Source: Alphaproteobacteria bacterium
GTDB taxonomy: Bacteria; Pseudomonadota; Alphaproteobacteria; Sphingomonadales; Sphingomonadaceae
Length of the DNA: 64,000 nt
Assembly: GCA_005883305.1 (NCBI GenBank)
Contig: VBAC01000001.1
Span: forward strand, 2,294,001 to 2,358,000
Reading direction: 5' to 3'
A model generated the notes under the pieces. It was not told the origin of the DNA. It saw nothing but the letters and a program-made list of their open reading frames with translations, and ran no database searches. Positions 16,959-25,450 of this stretch are shown piece after piece. Both the position numbers and the translations under genes were made by a program. Position 1 is the first letter of the stretch. The number at the start of each line of letters is the position of its first letter.

Positions 16959-17204
16959 ATGAAGGTCATCGTCACGATCGCCGCGGCCGCCGGTTTCATC
17001 GCGCTCGGCGCGTGCAACCAGAGCCCGACCGAGAACAAGGCCGACGCCATCGAGGCGAACGCCGAGAACGCTGCGGACGTCATCGAAGCGAACGCTTCCA
17101 ATACCTCCGAAGCCATCACGGACAACGCGGAAAACGCCGCCGAAGCCACCCGTAACGCCGGCGAGAATGCTGCCGACGCGGTGCGCAACAGCGACAATCA
17201 TTAA
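16959..17204 (+). CDS. Small lipoprotein built of 11-residue repeats
   Basis: 81 residues. The signal peptide carries a lipobox LGAC, so Cys19 is the likely lipidated residue; Asn follows. The mature part after KA is an 11-residue repeat array: DAIEANAENAA, DVIEANASNTS, EAITDNAENAA, EATRNAGENAA, DAVRNSDNH. This hendecad pattern, with Ala/Ile/Val at fixed positions and Asn/Glu elsewhere, predicts one amphipathic helix or a right-handed coiled coil. It is reminiscent of LEA and entericidin-like stress lipoproteins. No enzymatic motif. A strong terminator follows at 17227-17252. Its function is unknown; an envelope stress role is a guess. Confidence 0.75.
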   Translation: MKVIVTIAAAAGFIALGACNQSPTENKADAIEANAENAADVIEANASNTSEAITDNAENAAEATRNAGENAADAVRNSDNH

Positions 17205-17226
17205 TCCGCTCGACGGATGAAGGAGA

Positions 17227-17252
17227 GGGCGTCCCCGCGGGGGCGCCCTTTT
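17227..17252 (+). terminator. Rho-independent terminator after the lipoprotein gene
   Basis: gggcgtcccc pairs with ggggcgccc (one mismatch region at the loop), followed by tttt. It lies 23 bases beyond the stop codon. Confidence 0.85.
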
Positions 17253-17372
17253 CTCGTTCCGGGCACCCGCGGCGTCATTTTTCATGATCACGCTTCCTGG
17301 CGCGACGGTCTAGGCACGCATGTGCAGACGCGGGGGTGGATTCGCGCCCGCCCCTGTGCTTAGGCCCGGCCC

Positions 17373-18578
17373 ATGAACATTCACGAATATCAGGCGAAGG
17401 ATTTGCTCGCCAGGTTCGGCGTCCCGGTCCCCGCCGGCTTCGCCGCAATGAGCGTCGAGGAGGCCGTCGCCGCGGCCGGGAAGCTCCCCGGCCCGCTCTA
17501 TGTGGTCAAGGCGCAGATTCATGCCGGCGGGCGCGGCAAGGGCAAGTTCAAGGAGCTCGGCCCCGAAGCCAAGGGCGGCGTTCGCCTCGCGCGCACCGCC
17601 GACGAGGTCCGCGCCGCTGCGGCCGACATGCTCGGCAACACTCTGGTGACGGTCCAGACCGGGCCGCAGGGCAAGCAGGTTAATCGCCTCTACGTCACCG
17701 ACGGAGTCGACATCGACAAGGAATTCTACCTCGCGCTTCTGGTCGACCGGAAGACGGGACGGATCGCCTTCGTCGCCTCGACCGAGGGCGGCATGAACAT
17801 CGAGGATGTCGCCCACGAGACTCCGGAGAAGATCCACAGCTTCTCGGTCGATCCGGCGACCGGCTTCATGCCGCATCACGGCCGCGCGGTCGCCCACGCC
17901 CTGGGCCTTTCCGGCGACCTCGCCAGGCAGGCGCAGACGGTGGCGAAGCTGCTGTTCGACGCCTTCATCGGCACCGACGCCGCGCAGATCGAGATCAACC
18001 CGCTCGCCGTCACCGACGACGGCAAGCTGCTCGTGCTCGACGCCAAGGTCGGCTTCGATTCCAACGCCGAGTTCCGCCACTCCGATCTCGAAGCGCTGCG
18101 CGACGAGAGCGAGGAGGATCCGATGGAGCTGGAGGCGTCGAAATTCGACCTCGCCTACATCAAGCTCGATGGCAATATCGGCTGCATGGTCAACGGCGCT
18201 GGCCTCGCCATGGCGACGATGGACATCATCAAGCTGAACGGCGCCTTCCCGGCCAATTTCTGCGACGTCGGCGGCGGCGCCTCGAAGGAGAAGGTGACCG
18301 CGGCGTTCAAGATCATCCTCTCCGATCCCGCGGTCGAGGGCATCCTGGTCAACATCTTCGGCGGAATCATGCGCTGCGACATCATCGCCGAGGGAATCGT
18401 CGCCGCCGCGCGCGAGATCGACATCCAGGTGCCGCTGGTGGTCCGCCTCGAGGGCACCAACGTCGAAGAGGGCAAGCGAATCCTCGCCGACAGCGGCCTG
18501 GCGATCGTCCCGGCGGAGGATTTGGGGGATGCGGCGCGGAAGATCGTCGCCGAAGTGAAGGGCACGGTGACGGCGTAA
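17373..18578 (+). CDS. sucC: Succinyl-CoA synthetase (ADP-forming) beta subunit
   Basis: 401 residues. The ATP-grasp domain opens [20 protein letters not shown], with [16 protein letters not shown] (nucleotide binding), [20 protein letters not shown] (Mg2+ ligands) and the C-terminal CoA-ligase domain [18 protein letters not shown] ... [10 protein letters not shown]. It makes ATP from succinyl-CoA in the TCA cycle with SucD. sucD is not adjacent; the gene is followed by a large repeat and then etfB-etfA. Confidence 0.97.
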   Translation: MNIHEYQAKDLLARFGVPVPAGFAAMSVEEAVAAAGKLPGPLYVVKAQIHAGGRGKGKFKELGPEAKGGVRLARTADEVRAAAADMLGNTLVTVQTGPQGKQVNRLYVTDGVDIDKEFYLALLVDRKTGRIAFVASTEGGMNIEDVAHETPEKIHSFSVDPATGFMPHHGRAVAHALGLSGDLARQAQTVAKLLFDAFIGTDAAQIEINPLAVTDDGKLLVLDAKVGFDSNAEFRHSDLEALRDESEEDPMELEASKFDLAYIKLDGNIGCMVNGAGLAMATMDIIKLNGAFPANFCDVGGGASKEKVTAAFKIILSDPAVEGILVNIFGGIMRCDIIAEGIVAAAREIDIQVPLVVRLEGTNVEEGKRILADSGLAIVPAEDLGDAARKIVAEVKGTVTA

Positions 18579-18581
18579 CAA

Positions 18582-18748
18582 CCTTCCCCCTTGTGGGGGA
18601 AGGATACGAAGCCTTAGCGAGCGAAGCGAGCTTAGGCGAAGTTGGATGAGGGGTGGCGACGCGAAGCGTCGCGCGCTCGCTTGGGCGAGCGCACCCCTCA
18701 CCCCGCTCACGCTTCGCGTGAGTCGCCCTCTCCCACAAGGGGAGAGGG
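18582..18748. repeat. Mosaic of nested palindromes between sucC and etfB
   Basis: Successive hairpins: ccttcccccttgtggggg (18582 onward), gccttagc...gcttaggc (18611-18637), gcgacgcgaagcgtcgc (18656-18672), gcgctcgcttgggcgagcgc (18673-18692), ctcacgcttcgcgtgag (18706-18722), and ccctctcccacaaggggaga (18726 onward). gatgaggggtg and cacccctcac flank the centre, so the whole unit can fold as one branched structure of about 165 bases. The last arm resembles the family A repeats at 10094 and 41122. Confidence 0.8.
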
Positions 18749-18769
18749 TCGAAGAGAAGGATTGAAGCG

Positions 18770-19519
18770 ATGAAGCTGCTGGTCGCCGTCAAGCGGGTGA
18801 TCGATTTCAACGTCAAGCCGCGGGTCAAGGCCGACGGCACGGGAGTCGATCTCGCCAACGTCAAGATGAGCATGAACCCGTTCGACGAAATTGCCGTCGA
18901 GGAGGCGATCCGCCTGAAGGAGAAGGGCGTCGCCACCGAGATCGTCGCCGTCTCGATCGGCCCGGCCAAGGCGCAGGAGACTTTGCGCACCGCGCTCGCG
19001 ATGGGCGCCGACCGGGCGATCCTGATCCAGACCGACGACGAGGTCGAGCCGCTTAGCGTCGCCAAGCTGCTGGCGAAGGTTGCCGAGGAGGAACAGCCCG
19101 GCCTGGTCATCCTCGGCAAGCAGGCGATCGACGACGATTCGAACCAGACCGGCCAGATGCTCGCCGCCCTGCTCGGCTGGCCGCAGGGCACCTTCGCCTC
19201 CAAGGTCGAGATCGCGGGCGACAAGGTCGACGTCACCCGCGAGGTCGACGGCGGGCTGGAGACGGTGAAGCTCAGCGTGCCGGCGGTGGTCACCACCGAC
19301 CTCAGGCTCAACGAGCCGCGCTACGCCTCGCTGCCCAACATCATGAAGGCCAAATCCAAGCCGCTGGCGACCAAGACGCCCGCGGATTTCGGCGTCGATA
19401 CGAATCCGCGCCTGGCCACGCTGAAGGTCGAGGAGCCGTCGAAGCGGCAGGCCGGCGTCAAGGTCGCGTCCGTCGAAGAACTGATCGGCAAGCTGAAGAC
19501 TCTGGGAGTGGTGGCATGA
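18770..19519 (+). CDS. etfB: Electron transfer flavoprotein beta subunit
   Basis: 249 residues, beginning [20 protein letters not shown]. It has the family motif [16 protein letters not shown], the AMP-binding segment [25 protein letters not shown] split over residues 60-85, and the ETF beta signature [19 protein letters not shown]. Forms a heterodimer with EtfA that carries electrons from acyl-CoA and other dehydrogenases to ETF-ubiquinone oxidoreductase. It overlaps etfA as ATGA (19516-19519). Confidence 0.97.
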   Translation: MKLLVAVKRVIDFNVKPRVKADGTGVDLANVKMSMNPFDEIAVEEAIRLKEKGVATEIVAVSIGPAKAQETLRTALAMGADRAILIQTDDEVEPLSVAKLLAKVAEEEQPGLVILGKQAIDDDSNQTGQMLAALLGWPQGTFASKVEIAGDKVDVTREVDGGLETVKLSVPAVVTTDLRLNEPRYASLPNIMKAKSKPLATKTPADFGVDTNPRLATLKVEEPSKRQAGVKVASVEELIGKLKTLGVVA

Positions 19520-20451
19520 GCGTCGCGCTGGTTCTGGTCGAGCACGAAGACGGGGCGATCAGGGACGCCACCCTGGCCGCCGTCACCGCCGCCTCGCAGC
19601 TCGGCGAGGTTCACGCGCTGGTCGCCGGGCAGGGCGTCGGCGCCGTCGCCGAGGCCGCCGCCAAGATCGCCGGCGTGACCAGGGTCCATGTCGCCGACGG
19701 CGCCCCTTACGCCCACCAGCTGGCCGAGAATGTCGCCCCGGTCGCCGCCGCTTTGGTGCGCGACCATTGCGACTATTTCGTCGCCGCCGCCACCACGACG
19801 GGCAAGAACGTCGCTCCGCGCGTCGCCGCCCTGCTCGACGTCATGCAGATCAGCGAGATCCTCTCCGTCGAAGGGCCGGACACGTTCACCCGGCCGATCT
19901 ACGCCGGCAACGCGATCGCCACGGTTAGATCGTCCGACTCCAAGAAGGTGATCACCGTTCGCGGCACGGCGTTCGAGAAGGCCGAGAAAGAGGGCGGCAA
20001 CGGCGTCGTCGAGCCCTTTGCGGGCGGCGGCGATTCGGGCCTGTCCTCGTTCGTCGGCGCAGAGCTCAGCAAGTCCGAGCGGCCCGAGCTTACGAGCGCC
20101 AAGATCATCGTCTCGGGCGGCCGCGCCTTCGGCTCCTCGGAGCAGTTCCACGCGCTTCTCGATCCGCTCGCCGACAAGCTCAAGGCCGGAGTGGGCGCCA
20201 GCCGCGCGGCGGTCGACGCCGGCTACGCGCCGAACGACTATCAGGTCGGCCAGACCGGCAAGATCGTCGCCCCCGAAGTCTATATCGCGATCGGCATTTC
20301 GGGCGCGATCCAGCACCTCGCGGGCATGAAGGATTCGAAGGTCATCGTGGCCATCAATAAGGACGAGGACGCCCCGATCTTCCAGGTCGCCGACGTCGGC
20401 CTGGTCGGCGACCTGTTCAAGATCGTCCCGGAGCTGACGGAGAAACTCTAG
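19516..20451 (+). CDS. etfA: Electron transfer flavoprotein alpha subunit
   Basis: 311 residues. The N-terminal domain begins [20 protein letters not shown]. The C-terminal FAD domain has [52 protein letters not shown] in pieces, and the closing [22 protein letters not shown]. It is partner to etfB. Its TAG stop shares a CTAG with the TAG of the convergent minus-strand gene, so the two ends overlap by four bases with no room for a separate terminator. Confidence 0.97.
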   Translation: MSVALVLVEHEDGAIRDATLAAVTAASQLGEVHALVAGQGVGAVAEAAAKIAGVTRVHVADGAPYAHQLAENVAPVAAALVRDHCDYFVAAATTTGKNVAPRVAALLDVMQISEILSVEGPDTFTRPIYAGNAIATVRSSDSKKVITVRGTAFEKAEKEGGNGVVEPFAGGGDSGLSSFVGAELSKSERPELTSAKIIVSGGRAFGSSEQFHALLDPLADKLKAGVGASRAAVDAGYAPNDYQVGQTGKIVAPEVYIAIGISGAIQHLAGMKDSKVIVAINKDEDAPIFQVADVGLVGDLFKIVPELTEKL

Positions 20452-20960
20452 CGCCGGCCGGGCTGCGGCATCGGCCAGATCCGGAACGCGGCCCAGTCAA
20501 CGGTATCGAGTCGGCAGGCCGGCGACGCAGCGATCGCGATCACCGGGGCCCGCGGCACGGCGATTCCGACCCGATTGGCCCAATTCTGCAGACGCTCCGA
20601 GACCACCGGAATGAAGCGCGGGAAGCTCGGGCCGGTCGCGCCGCGATAATGATAATAGGTGGGGCCGATGGCGGCCGTCTCCTCGGTGAAGCGTTCGCGC
20701 AAATAGCCTTGGGTGAGCGCGTTCGTCGCGACCAGGGTGCAGCTTCCCCTTCGTGCCACGACATGATCGAACAGATGGTGCGCCACCACGGCCGTGCGAA
20801 AGCCCCGCGCGGTCAGCGCCGCCGCCATGTCCCGCGCCAGCCGCGCGGCGTCCGGCTCCCCGATCCTCCCGACGCCGATCAGCTTCGGTGTAATCGTGAG
20901 GCCGATCAACACGGCGAAGACAAGGCTAAGCCGGAGCGCGCGCGACACGATAGAGCCCAA
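20448..20960 (-). CDS. Membrane-anchored periplasmic protein, probable exosortase accessory
   Basis: 170 residues with one N-terminal membrane segment (about 8-26, ALRLSLVFAVLIGLTITPK) and a periplasmic domain of about 140 residues. Visible landmarks are VVAHHLFDHVVARRGSCTLVATNALTQGYL, GPTYYHYRG, and a second Cys in ASPACRLDTVDW. The Cys pair may form a disulfide. It overlaps the exosortase gene by 35 bases on the same strand, so the two are co-expressed. Exosortase loci often encode a small single-pass periplasmic partner of the EpsI type. I do not recognise the family itself, so the accessory role rests on position and topology. Confidence 0.65.
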   Translation of the reverse strand: MGSIVSRALRLSLVFAVLIGLTITPKLIGVGRIGEPDAARLARDMAAALTARGFRTAVVAHHLFDHVVARRGSCTLVATNALTQGYLRERFTEETAAIGPTYYHYRGATGPSFPRFIPVVSERLQNWANRVGIAVPRAPVIAIAASPACRLDTVDWAAFRIWPMPQPGRR

Positions 20961-21762
20961 CGCCGATCACTGCGCCGGTCAGGATCAGGCTTGCCCAGGC
21001 GGCCAATTGGCGGCCGCCGCCCTCATGCAGATAATGATAATGTTCGGGCCACAGGCCGAGCGCCGCCAGACGGCCGGTATTGGCGAGGATCGTCGCAGCG
21101 ATCGCGGCGGCCGCGACCGGCACCAGCCGGCGCGACAGCGGGATATCGAGCAGCTGGGTGAGCACGACGAGAAGCAGCAGGGCGATCGAGACATTCGCCA
21201 GTGACGAGCAGCCTCCAGCAACGATGAACGTCGCGCTGCCGTCGTACGAGCGAAACACATTGCCTGCGGTCGGAAGCCCCGTTCCGGCGCCGATGATTAC
21301 CGCCTCGAGTCGCGTGATCTCCGGCCCAAGCAGGTTGATGCAGGCAGGCCCCCAGAGCAATGGCCCGGTGGCGGCCAGCGCGATCAGCGCCAACTTGCGC
21401 AGCGGGGTTCGCGGCTCCGTCGTCCGCAGCAAATAGAGCGCCGTGGAGAACAGGGCGACCGATGCAGCGGCCACCACCGGGAGCAAGCAACAGATCAACA
21501 GCAGCGCAGCGACATATTTGTCGGCTCGGCGCAGTGGTGCGGCGACGCCGTCGCCCAGCGCGCTCTTGATGATCGCATAGAGAGCGAACCAAAGAACCGC
21601 GTCCACGCCGAGCAGCGAGAAAAGCGCAGTCTCATAGCCTGTCGCCAGAGCGCCGGATATGCGCGCCGCTAGACCGTTGAGCAAAGCGAGGGCCAGCAGG
21701 AGCGCGAACAGGTCGGTGCGGGCGGGCCAGCCGCCGCGCACATCGGCAACGTTCGACGTCAC
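20926..21762 (-). CDS. Exosortase/archaeosortase family protein
   Basis: 278 residues from a GTG. About eight transmembrane helices fill the protein. The exosortase catalytic triad is in place: Cys185 in IVAGGCSSLANVSIALLL, Arg231 in LANTGRLAALG, and His246 in HYHYLHEGGGRQLAAW, each at the periplasmic edge of a helix as the family requires. Exosortases cleave and transfer proteins bearing PEP-CTERM-like C-terminal signals, often in organisms making exopolysaccharide. A 58-residue protein with such a signal ends 13 bases upstream on the same strand, and a probable accessory overlaps downstream. The sequence does not look like the usual EpsH-type XrtA, so it may be a dedicated, single-substrate form. 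Confidence 0.8.
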   Translation of the reverse strand: MTSNVADVRGGWPARTDLFALLLALALLNGLAARISGALATGYETALFSLLGVDAVLWFALYAIIKSALGDGVAAPLRRADKYVAALLLICCLLPVVAAASVALFSTALYLLRTTEPRTPLRKLALIALAATGPLLWGPACINLLGPEITRLEAVIIGAGTGLPTAGNVFRSYDGSATFIVAGGCSSLANVSIALLLLVVLTQLLDIPLSRRLVPVAAAAIAATILANTGRLAALGLWPEHYHYLHEGGGRQLAAWASLILTGAVIGVGLYRVARAPA

Positions 21763-21775
21763 GTCGCGACGCGGA

Positions 21776-21952
21776 TCAGCGGCGGGCGATCCGCCTCTTG
21801 AGGTAGAGATAGCCAGTTCCGATCAAAGCCATCGCGCCCATTCCGACCCCCGCCTCCGGGGCCGGGACCGGGATCCCGGCGATTGCCGGGGCTGCGCCAA
21901 GGCAGATGCCGGCGGCGAACGCAGCGGCGAAAAGCGCAGTGTGTCTGGCCAT
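21776..21952 (-). CDS. 58-residue exosortase substrate: signal peptide plus PEP-CTERM-like tail
   Basis: Starts at ATG 21952 behind a strong ribosome site (gggagga, complement of 21958-21964). Residues 1-26 are a signal peptide (MARHTALFAAAFAAGICLGA, then APAIAG). Residues 28-33 read PVPAPE, followed by a hydrophobic helix (AGVGMGAMALIGTGYLYL) and a basic tail KRRIARR. That is the tripartite exosortase sorting signal: a P-x-P-E-like motif, a transmembrane segment and an Arg cluster. Cleavage at both signals would leave almost no mature protein. Longer in-frame readings upstream (to 22099) lack the ribosome site and bury the signal peptide. It is followed at once by the exosortase gene. Confidence 0.72.
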   Translation of the reverse strand: MARHTALFAAAFAAGICLGAAPAIAGIPVPAPEAGVGMGAMALIGTGYLYLKRRIARR

Positions 21953-22040
21953 CGAAATCCTCCCGATCAGGCGGCGCACGTGCCGGTTCAGATTGAAGGC
22001 TAGAGCCGGACGGGCTACTTGGCAAGCGGGAGGGCCGGGC

Positions 22041-23093
22041 GTGCAGGAAGCGAACCAACTCGAGCGTCTGGGCATGCTGCTCGCCGGCAACCTTGCCATC
22101 GCCTATGTCGGTTTTTTCGTCGCCTTCGCGGGGCTGGAGGCCGCGTTCAGCAAGGGGCGCGATCCGGGATCCTCGGCGCACGGCCGGCTGATCGTCAATT
22201 TCAGCCTGCCAATCGCATCGGGGCTGATCGCGCTGATCATTCCCTTCGGAGTCACCACGTCGGCCTATTTCGCCGAGCAGCGGCAATGGGGATTGTTCCA
22301 TCAGATCGATGCGCCGGCGCTGATCGTACTGATCGCGGCGATGCTGTCGCGGACCGGCCTCGGCTATCTGGTGCACAGGCTGAGCCATGCCGTCCCTTGG
22401 CTGTGGCGACTCCACAAGGTTCACCATTGCGATCCGCACGTCGATATCTCGCTCAGCCTGCGCCATCATCCGCTTGAGCTGCTCCCCGGACTATTGGTCT
22501 TCTCGGCAGGCACCCTGCTGCTCGGCTTGCCGGTATGGTCGGTCGCCCTGGTCGAGGCGGTGTTGATCGCGGCCGGCTATTCGGATCATCTCGATGTCCG
22601 CCTGCCGCCGCGCGCGGCGCAATGGCTTCGCCTCCTGTTCGTGACCCCCGAGGTCCACCACCTCCATCATTCCGCCGAGCGCGCGCAGACCGACAGCAAT
22701 TTCGGCAGCCTGTTGATCTGCTGGGATCGGCTGTTCACGACCTATCGCGAGCCAGGGTCTGAAATCGTTCATCGCTACGGCCTCGACGAGATCGACGCCG
22801 GCGATGCCAACAGCCTGTGGGCCCAGCTGGCACTGCCCTTTGTCCGCGCCGCCGGAGCGGCCCGGCGAGTCCCGGCGTTGACCGGGACGCAGAGCACCGC
22901 CCGAAACGCGTCCGAGACCAGGACGAGGACGAGCATGTGGCGCTTATCGGAATCCCGCCAGGAACGATGCGACGTTGGTGCCGAGCGCGTCGACGGCATA
23001 GCCGCCTTCCATGACGATCAGGCTCTGCTTACCGAGCGATGCGATACGGCGCCCGACGGCGCGATAATCCCCCGTCTCCAACCGGAAGTGTGA
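22041..23093 (+). CDS. Sterol desaturase / fatty acid hydroxylase superfamily protein
   Basis: 350 residues from a GTG with gggaggg nine bases upstream. Four to five membrane helices and the three histidine boxes of the di-iron hydroxylases: HRLSH at 112-116, HKVHH at 125-129 and HHLHH at 206-210. A further RHHP is at 141. The family hydroxylates or desaturates membrane lipids. The homologous part seems to end near LALPFVRAA (residue 271). The last 70-80 residues are hydrophilic, Arg/Thr-rich and overlap the 3' end of the convergent deacetylase by 150 bases, so they look like read-through after loss of a stop. It is divergent from the exosortase substrate across 88 bases, which must hold both promoters. 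Confidence 0.85.
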   Translation: MQEANQLERLGMLLAGNLAIAYVGFFVAFAGLEAAFSKGRDPGSSAHGRLIVNFSLPIASGLIALIIPFGVTTSAYFAEQRQWGLFHQIDAPALIVLIAAMLSRTGLGYLVHRLSHAVPWLWRLHKVHHCDPHVDISLSLRHHPLELLPGLLVFSAGTLLLGLPVWSVALVEAVLIAAGYSDHLDVRLPPRAAQWLRLLFVTPEVHHLHHSAERAQTDSNFGSLLICWDRLFTTYREPGSEIVHRYGLDEIDAGDANSLWAQLALPFVRAAGAARRVPALTGTQSTARNASETRTRTSMWRLSESRQERCDVGAERVDGIAAFHDDQALLTERCDTAPDGAIIPRLQPEV

Positions 23094-23948
23094 AATCGGA
23101 TCGCCGGAGAAGGTGTCGGCGCCGTAGGAGATGACGAGCAGATCCGCCGCGAAGGCGTCGATCCGTGCCAGCGCCCGCTCGAGGGCCGGGATATAGGCGC
23201 CGAGATCGGTCCCGCGGGGCAGCGGCAGGTTGAGCGTCGCGCCTTGCCCGTCGCCCTCGCCGCTTTCGTCGGCATGGCCCCAGAAATAGGGGTAATCCAT
23301 CACGGGATCGGCGTGGATCGAGACGAACAGCACGTCGCCGCGATCGTAGAAAATGTCCTGCGTGCCGTTGCCGTGGTGATAGTCGATGTCGAGGATCGCC
23401 ACCCGCCTGCCGGACTTTACCGCGGCCTCGGCGGCGATCGCGGCGTTGTTCAGGTAGCAATAGCCGCCGAGATAGTCGGCCCCGGCATGGTGGCCGGGCG
23501 GACGGCAGAGCGCGAACGCCGGCCCCTCGCCGTCGAGCACGGCATCCAGCGCGGTGAGCGCCGTCTGCACCGACCAATAGGCGCCCTCCCAAGTCCCGGC
23601 CGCGATCGGGCTCGATGCGTCGAAGCTGTAGAGGCCGAGCCTGGCGTCGATCCGGTTCAGGTCGAGCGGCCGGCGGCGGACGACGGGCCAGGCATAGCCG
23701 CCGGCATCGCCCTCTCGCCCGGCCGCCCGCCAGTCGCGGTGCGCCGATCGCAGGAACGCGAGATAGGCCTCGCCGTGCACGGCGCGCAGCGGCGCCTCGC
23801 CATGGTCGCGGGCCGGCTCGGTCCCGCCGAGCGCGGCGCGGATCGATTCGGCGCGCGCCGGAGTCTCGGCGAACGGCACGAAGCCGCCATTGTGCAGCTC
23901 CAGCGTCGGCGCGTGGGCGGACTGTCGCAAGTCGAAAAAGCATCGCAT
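22944..23948 (-). CDS. Histone deacetylase family protein (acetylpolyamine amidohydrolase-like)
   Basis: 334 residues. It has the zinc deacetylase motifs CRPPGHHAGADYLGGYCYLNN (His pair and Gly-rich turn) split around residue 150, LDIDYHHGNGTQDIFY (zinc-binding Asp and His), SIHADP and a C-terminal MEGGYAVDALG, with YGADTFSGDPIS carrying the last zinc Asp. It fits the class II/AphA-like bacterial deacetylases that act on acetylpolyamines or other small N-acetyl compounds; the substrate is not readable. There is no signal peptide. It converges on, and overlaps, the hydroxylase gene. Confidence 0.9.
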   Translation of the reverse strand: MRCFFDLRQSAHAPTLELHNGGFVPFAETPARAESIRAALGGTEPARDHGEAPLRAVHGEAYLAFLRSAHRDWRAAGREGDAGGYAWPVVRRRPLDLNRIDARLGLYSFDASSPIAAGTWEGAYWSVQTALTALDAVLDGEGPAFALCRPPGHHAGADYLGGYCYLNNAAIAAEAAVKSGRRVAILDIDYHHGNGTQDIFYDRGDVLFVSIHADPVMDYPYFWGHADESGEGDGQGATLNLPLPRGTDLGAYIPALERALARIDAFAADLLVISYGADTFSGDPISHFRLETGDYRAVGRRIASLGKQSLIVMEGGYAVDALGTNVASFLAGFR

Positions 23949-24103
23949 CAGCCCCGGTCCTTGCCGAATATTGCGGCGACGGCGTCCCTATTCATGCGTC
24001 CCCTATTCTCCTCTTGCCAATCCGCCGGACGTTGGTCCATTTTGAACTCCGAATCGAGGGTGGGTTTCGGAACTTGCTTTTTACGCTGCTCGACGCCGGG
24101 GAT

Positions 24104-25450
24104 ATGATCCTTCGCGAACTGATCCTGTTCGCCGCCGTCGGCTTCCTTTTTCTCGGCGTTAGCGACCTCGGCGTCGATCTTCTCTATCTCGCCCTCCGGC
24201 TGAAGAGGTTCGTCCTGGGCGGCGGACCGCAATCCGCTGCCACGCCCCCGACCGCGATGCAACCGGGCCGAATCGCCGTGTTCATTCCGGCATGGGACGA
24301 ATCGGAGGTGATCGCGCCCATGCTCGACCACGCGCAGCGGGCGTTCGGGGACTCGGACTATCGCCTCTACGTCGGCTGCTACCCGAACGATCCGGCGACG
24401 ATCGCGGCGGTGCGTTCGGCGGCCGGGCCGAAGGTTCGGCTGGTCGTCACGCCGTCGCCGGGACCGACCACCAAGGCCGATTGCCTCAACGCCATGTGGT
24501 CGCGGATGCGCGCGGACGAGCGCGACGAGCGCGTGCGCTTCAAGGCGGTCGTGCTCCACGATGCCGAGGATGTGGTGCACGCCGACGAGCTTGGCCTGTT
24601 CGACGCGCTGATCGAGCAGTTCGACCTCGTCCAGCTTCCGGTGCTTCCGCTGGTCGACCAGAGGTCGCGCTGGATCGCCGGGCATTATATCGACGAGTTC
24701 GCCGAAGCGCATGGCAAGGAGATGGTCGTTCGCGAGGCGCTGGGGGCAAGCATCCCTGCGGCGGGCGTCGGCTGCGCCATTTCGCGCCGGGTGCTCGATG
24801 CGCTTTCGCGGCGCTACGGCCTTCCCTTCGACCCCGGCAGCCTGACCGAGGATTACGAGCTCGGCCTAAGGCTGCGGGCCGCCGGCTACCCGGCCGCGTT
24901 CGTCCGGTTGCCGGGTGGCACGGGCCGCGCGGTCGTCGCCACGCGCGAATATTTCCCAGGCACGATCCACGCCGCGGTGACGCAGAAGGCGCGATGGATG
25001 GCAGGGATCGCGCTGGCCGGCTGGGACCGGCTCGGCTGGGAGGGCGGACCGGCCGAATTCTGGATGCGGCTGCGCGACCGGCAGTCGGTGTTCGCCGCGC
25101 TGCTGCTCTTCACCGGCTATTTGGCTCTGATCCTGGGCCCGGCGCTGGCGTTGGCGGGGTGGAGCGTGGGCCGCCCGGCCGAGCCTTTTTCCCGGCCAAT
25201 GCTGGTCCTGCTGGCCACGAACTCGGTTCTGCTGCTGTGGCGGCTGGCCATGCGCTTCGCCTTCGTCGCCGCGGCCTATGGCTGGCGCGAGGGCTTCCGC
25301 GCGCTGCCGCGGACCGTGACCGGAAACATCATCGCGATGATGGCGGCGAGACGAGCGGCCGGCAATTATCTGACGATGGTGCGGACCGGGCGGCCAACGG
25401 CGTGGGACAAGACGGCGCACGCTTTTCCGGGTCCGGGGCAGGGCGAATGA
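24104..25450 (+). CDS. NfrB-like glycosyltransferase family 2 membrane protein
   Basis: 448 residues. A membrane helix at about 5-25 (ELILFAAVGFLFLGVSDL), then a GT2 domain: VFIPAWDESEVIAPML, the DxD-like VVLHDAEDVVHADE, the acceptor-site TEDYELGLRL (base Glu-Asp) and QKARWM (the Q-x-x-R-W motif of processive enzymes). Two or more helices follow at 325-400. It matches the N-terminal half of NfrB (phage N4 adsorption protein B), which builds a surface glycan in E. coli. The start codon overlap of the next gene (ATGA) and that gene's identity support the assignment. An upstream open frame to 23615 runs antisense to the deacetylase and is rejected. Confidence 0.85.
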   Translation: MILRELILFAAVGFLFLGVSDLGVDLLYLALRLKRFVLGGGPQSAATPPTAMQPGRIAVFIPAWDESEVIAPMLDHAQRAFGDSDYRLYVGCYPNDPATIAAVRSAAGPKVRLVVTPSPGPTTKADCLNAMWSRMRADERDERVRFKAVVLHDAEDVVHADELGLFDALIEQFDLVQLPVLPLVDQRSRWIAGHYIDEFAEAHGKEMVVREALGASIPAAGVGCAISRRVLDALSRRYGLPFDPGSLTEDYELGLRLRAAGYPAAFVRLPGGTGRAVVATREYFPGTIHAAVTQKARWMAGIALAGWDRLGWEGGPAEFWMRLRDRQSVFAALLLFTGYLALILGPALALAGWSVGRPAEPFSRPMLVLLATNSVLLLWRLAMRFAFVAAAYGWREGFRALPRTVTGNIIAMMAARRAAGNYLTMVRTGRPTAWDKTAHAFPGPGQGE

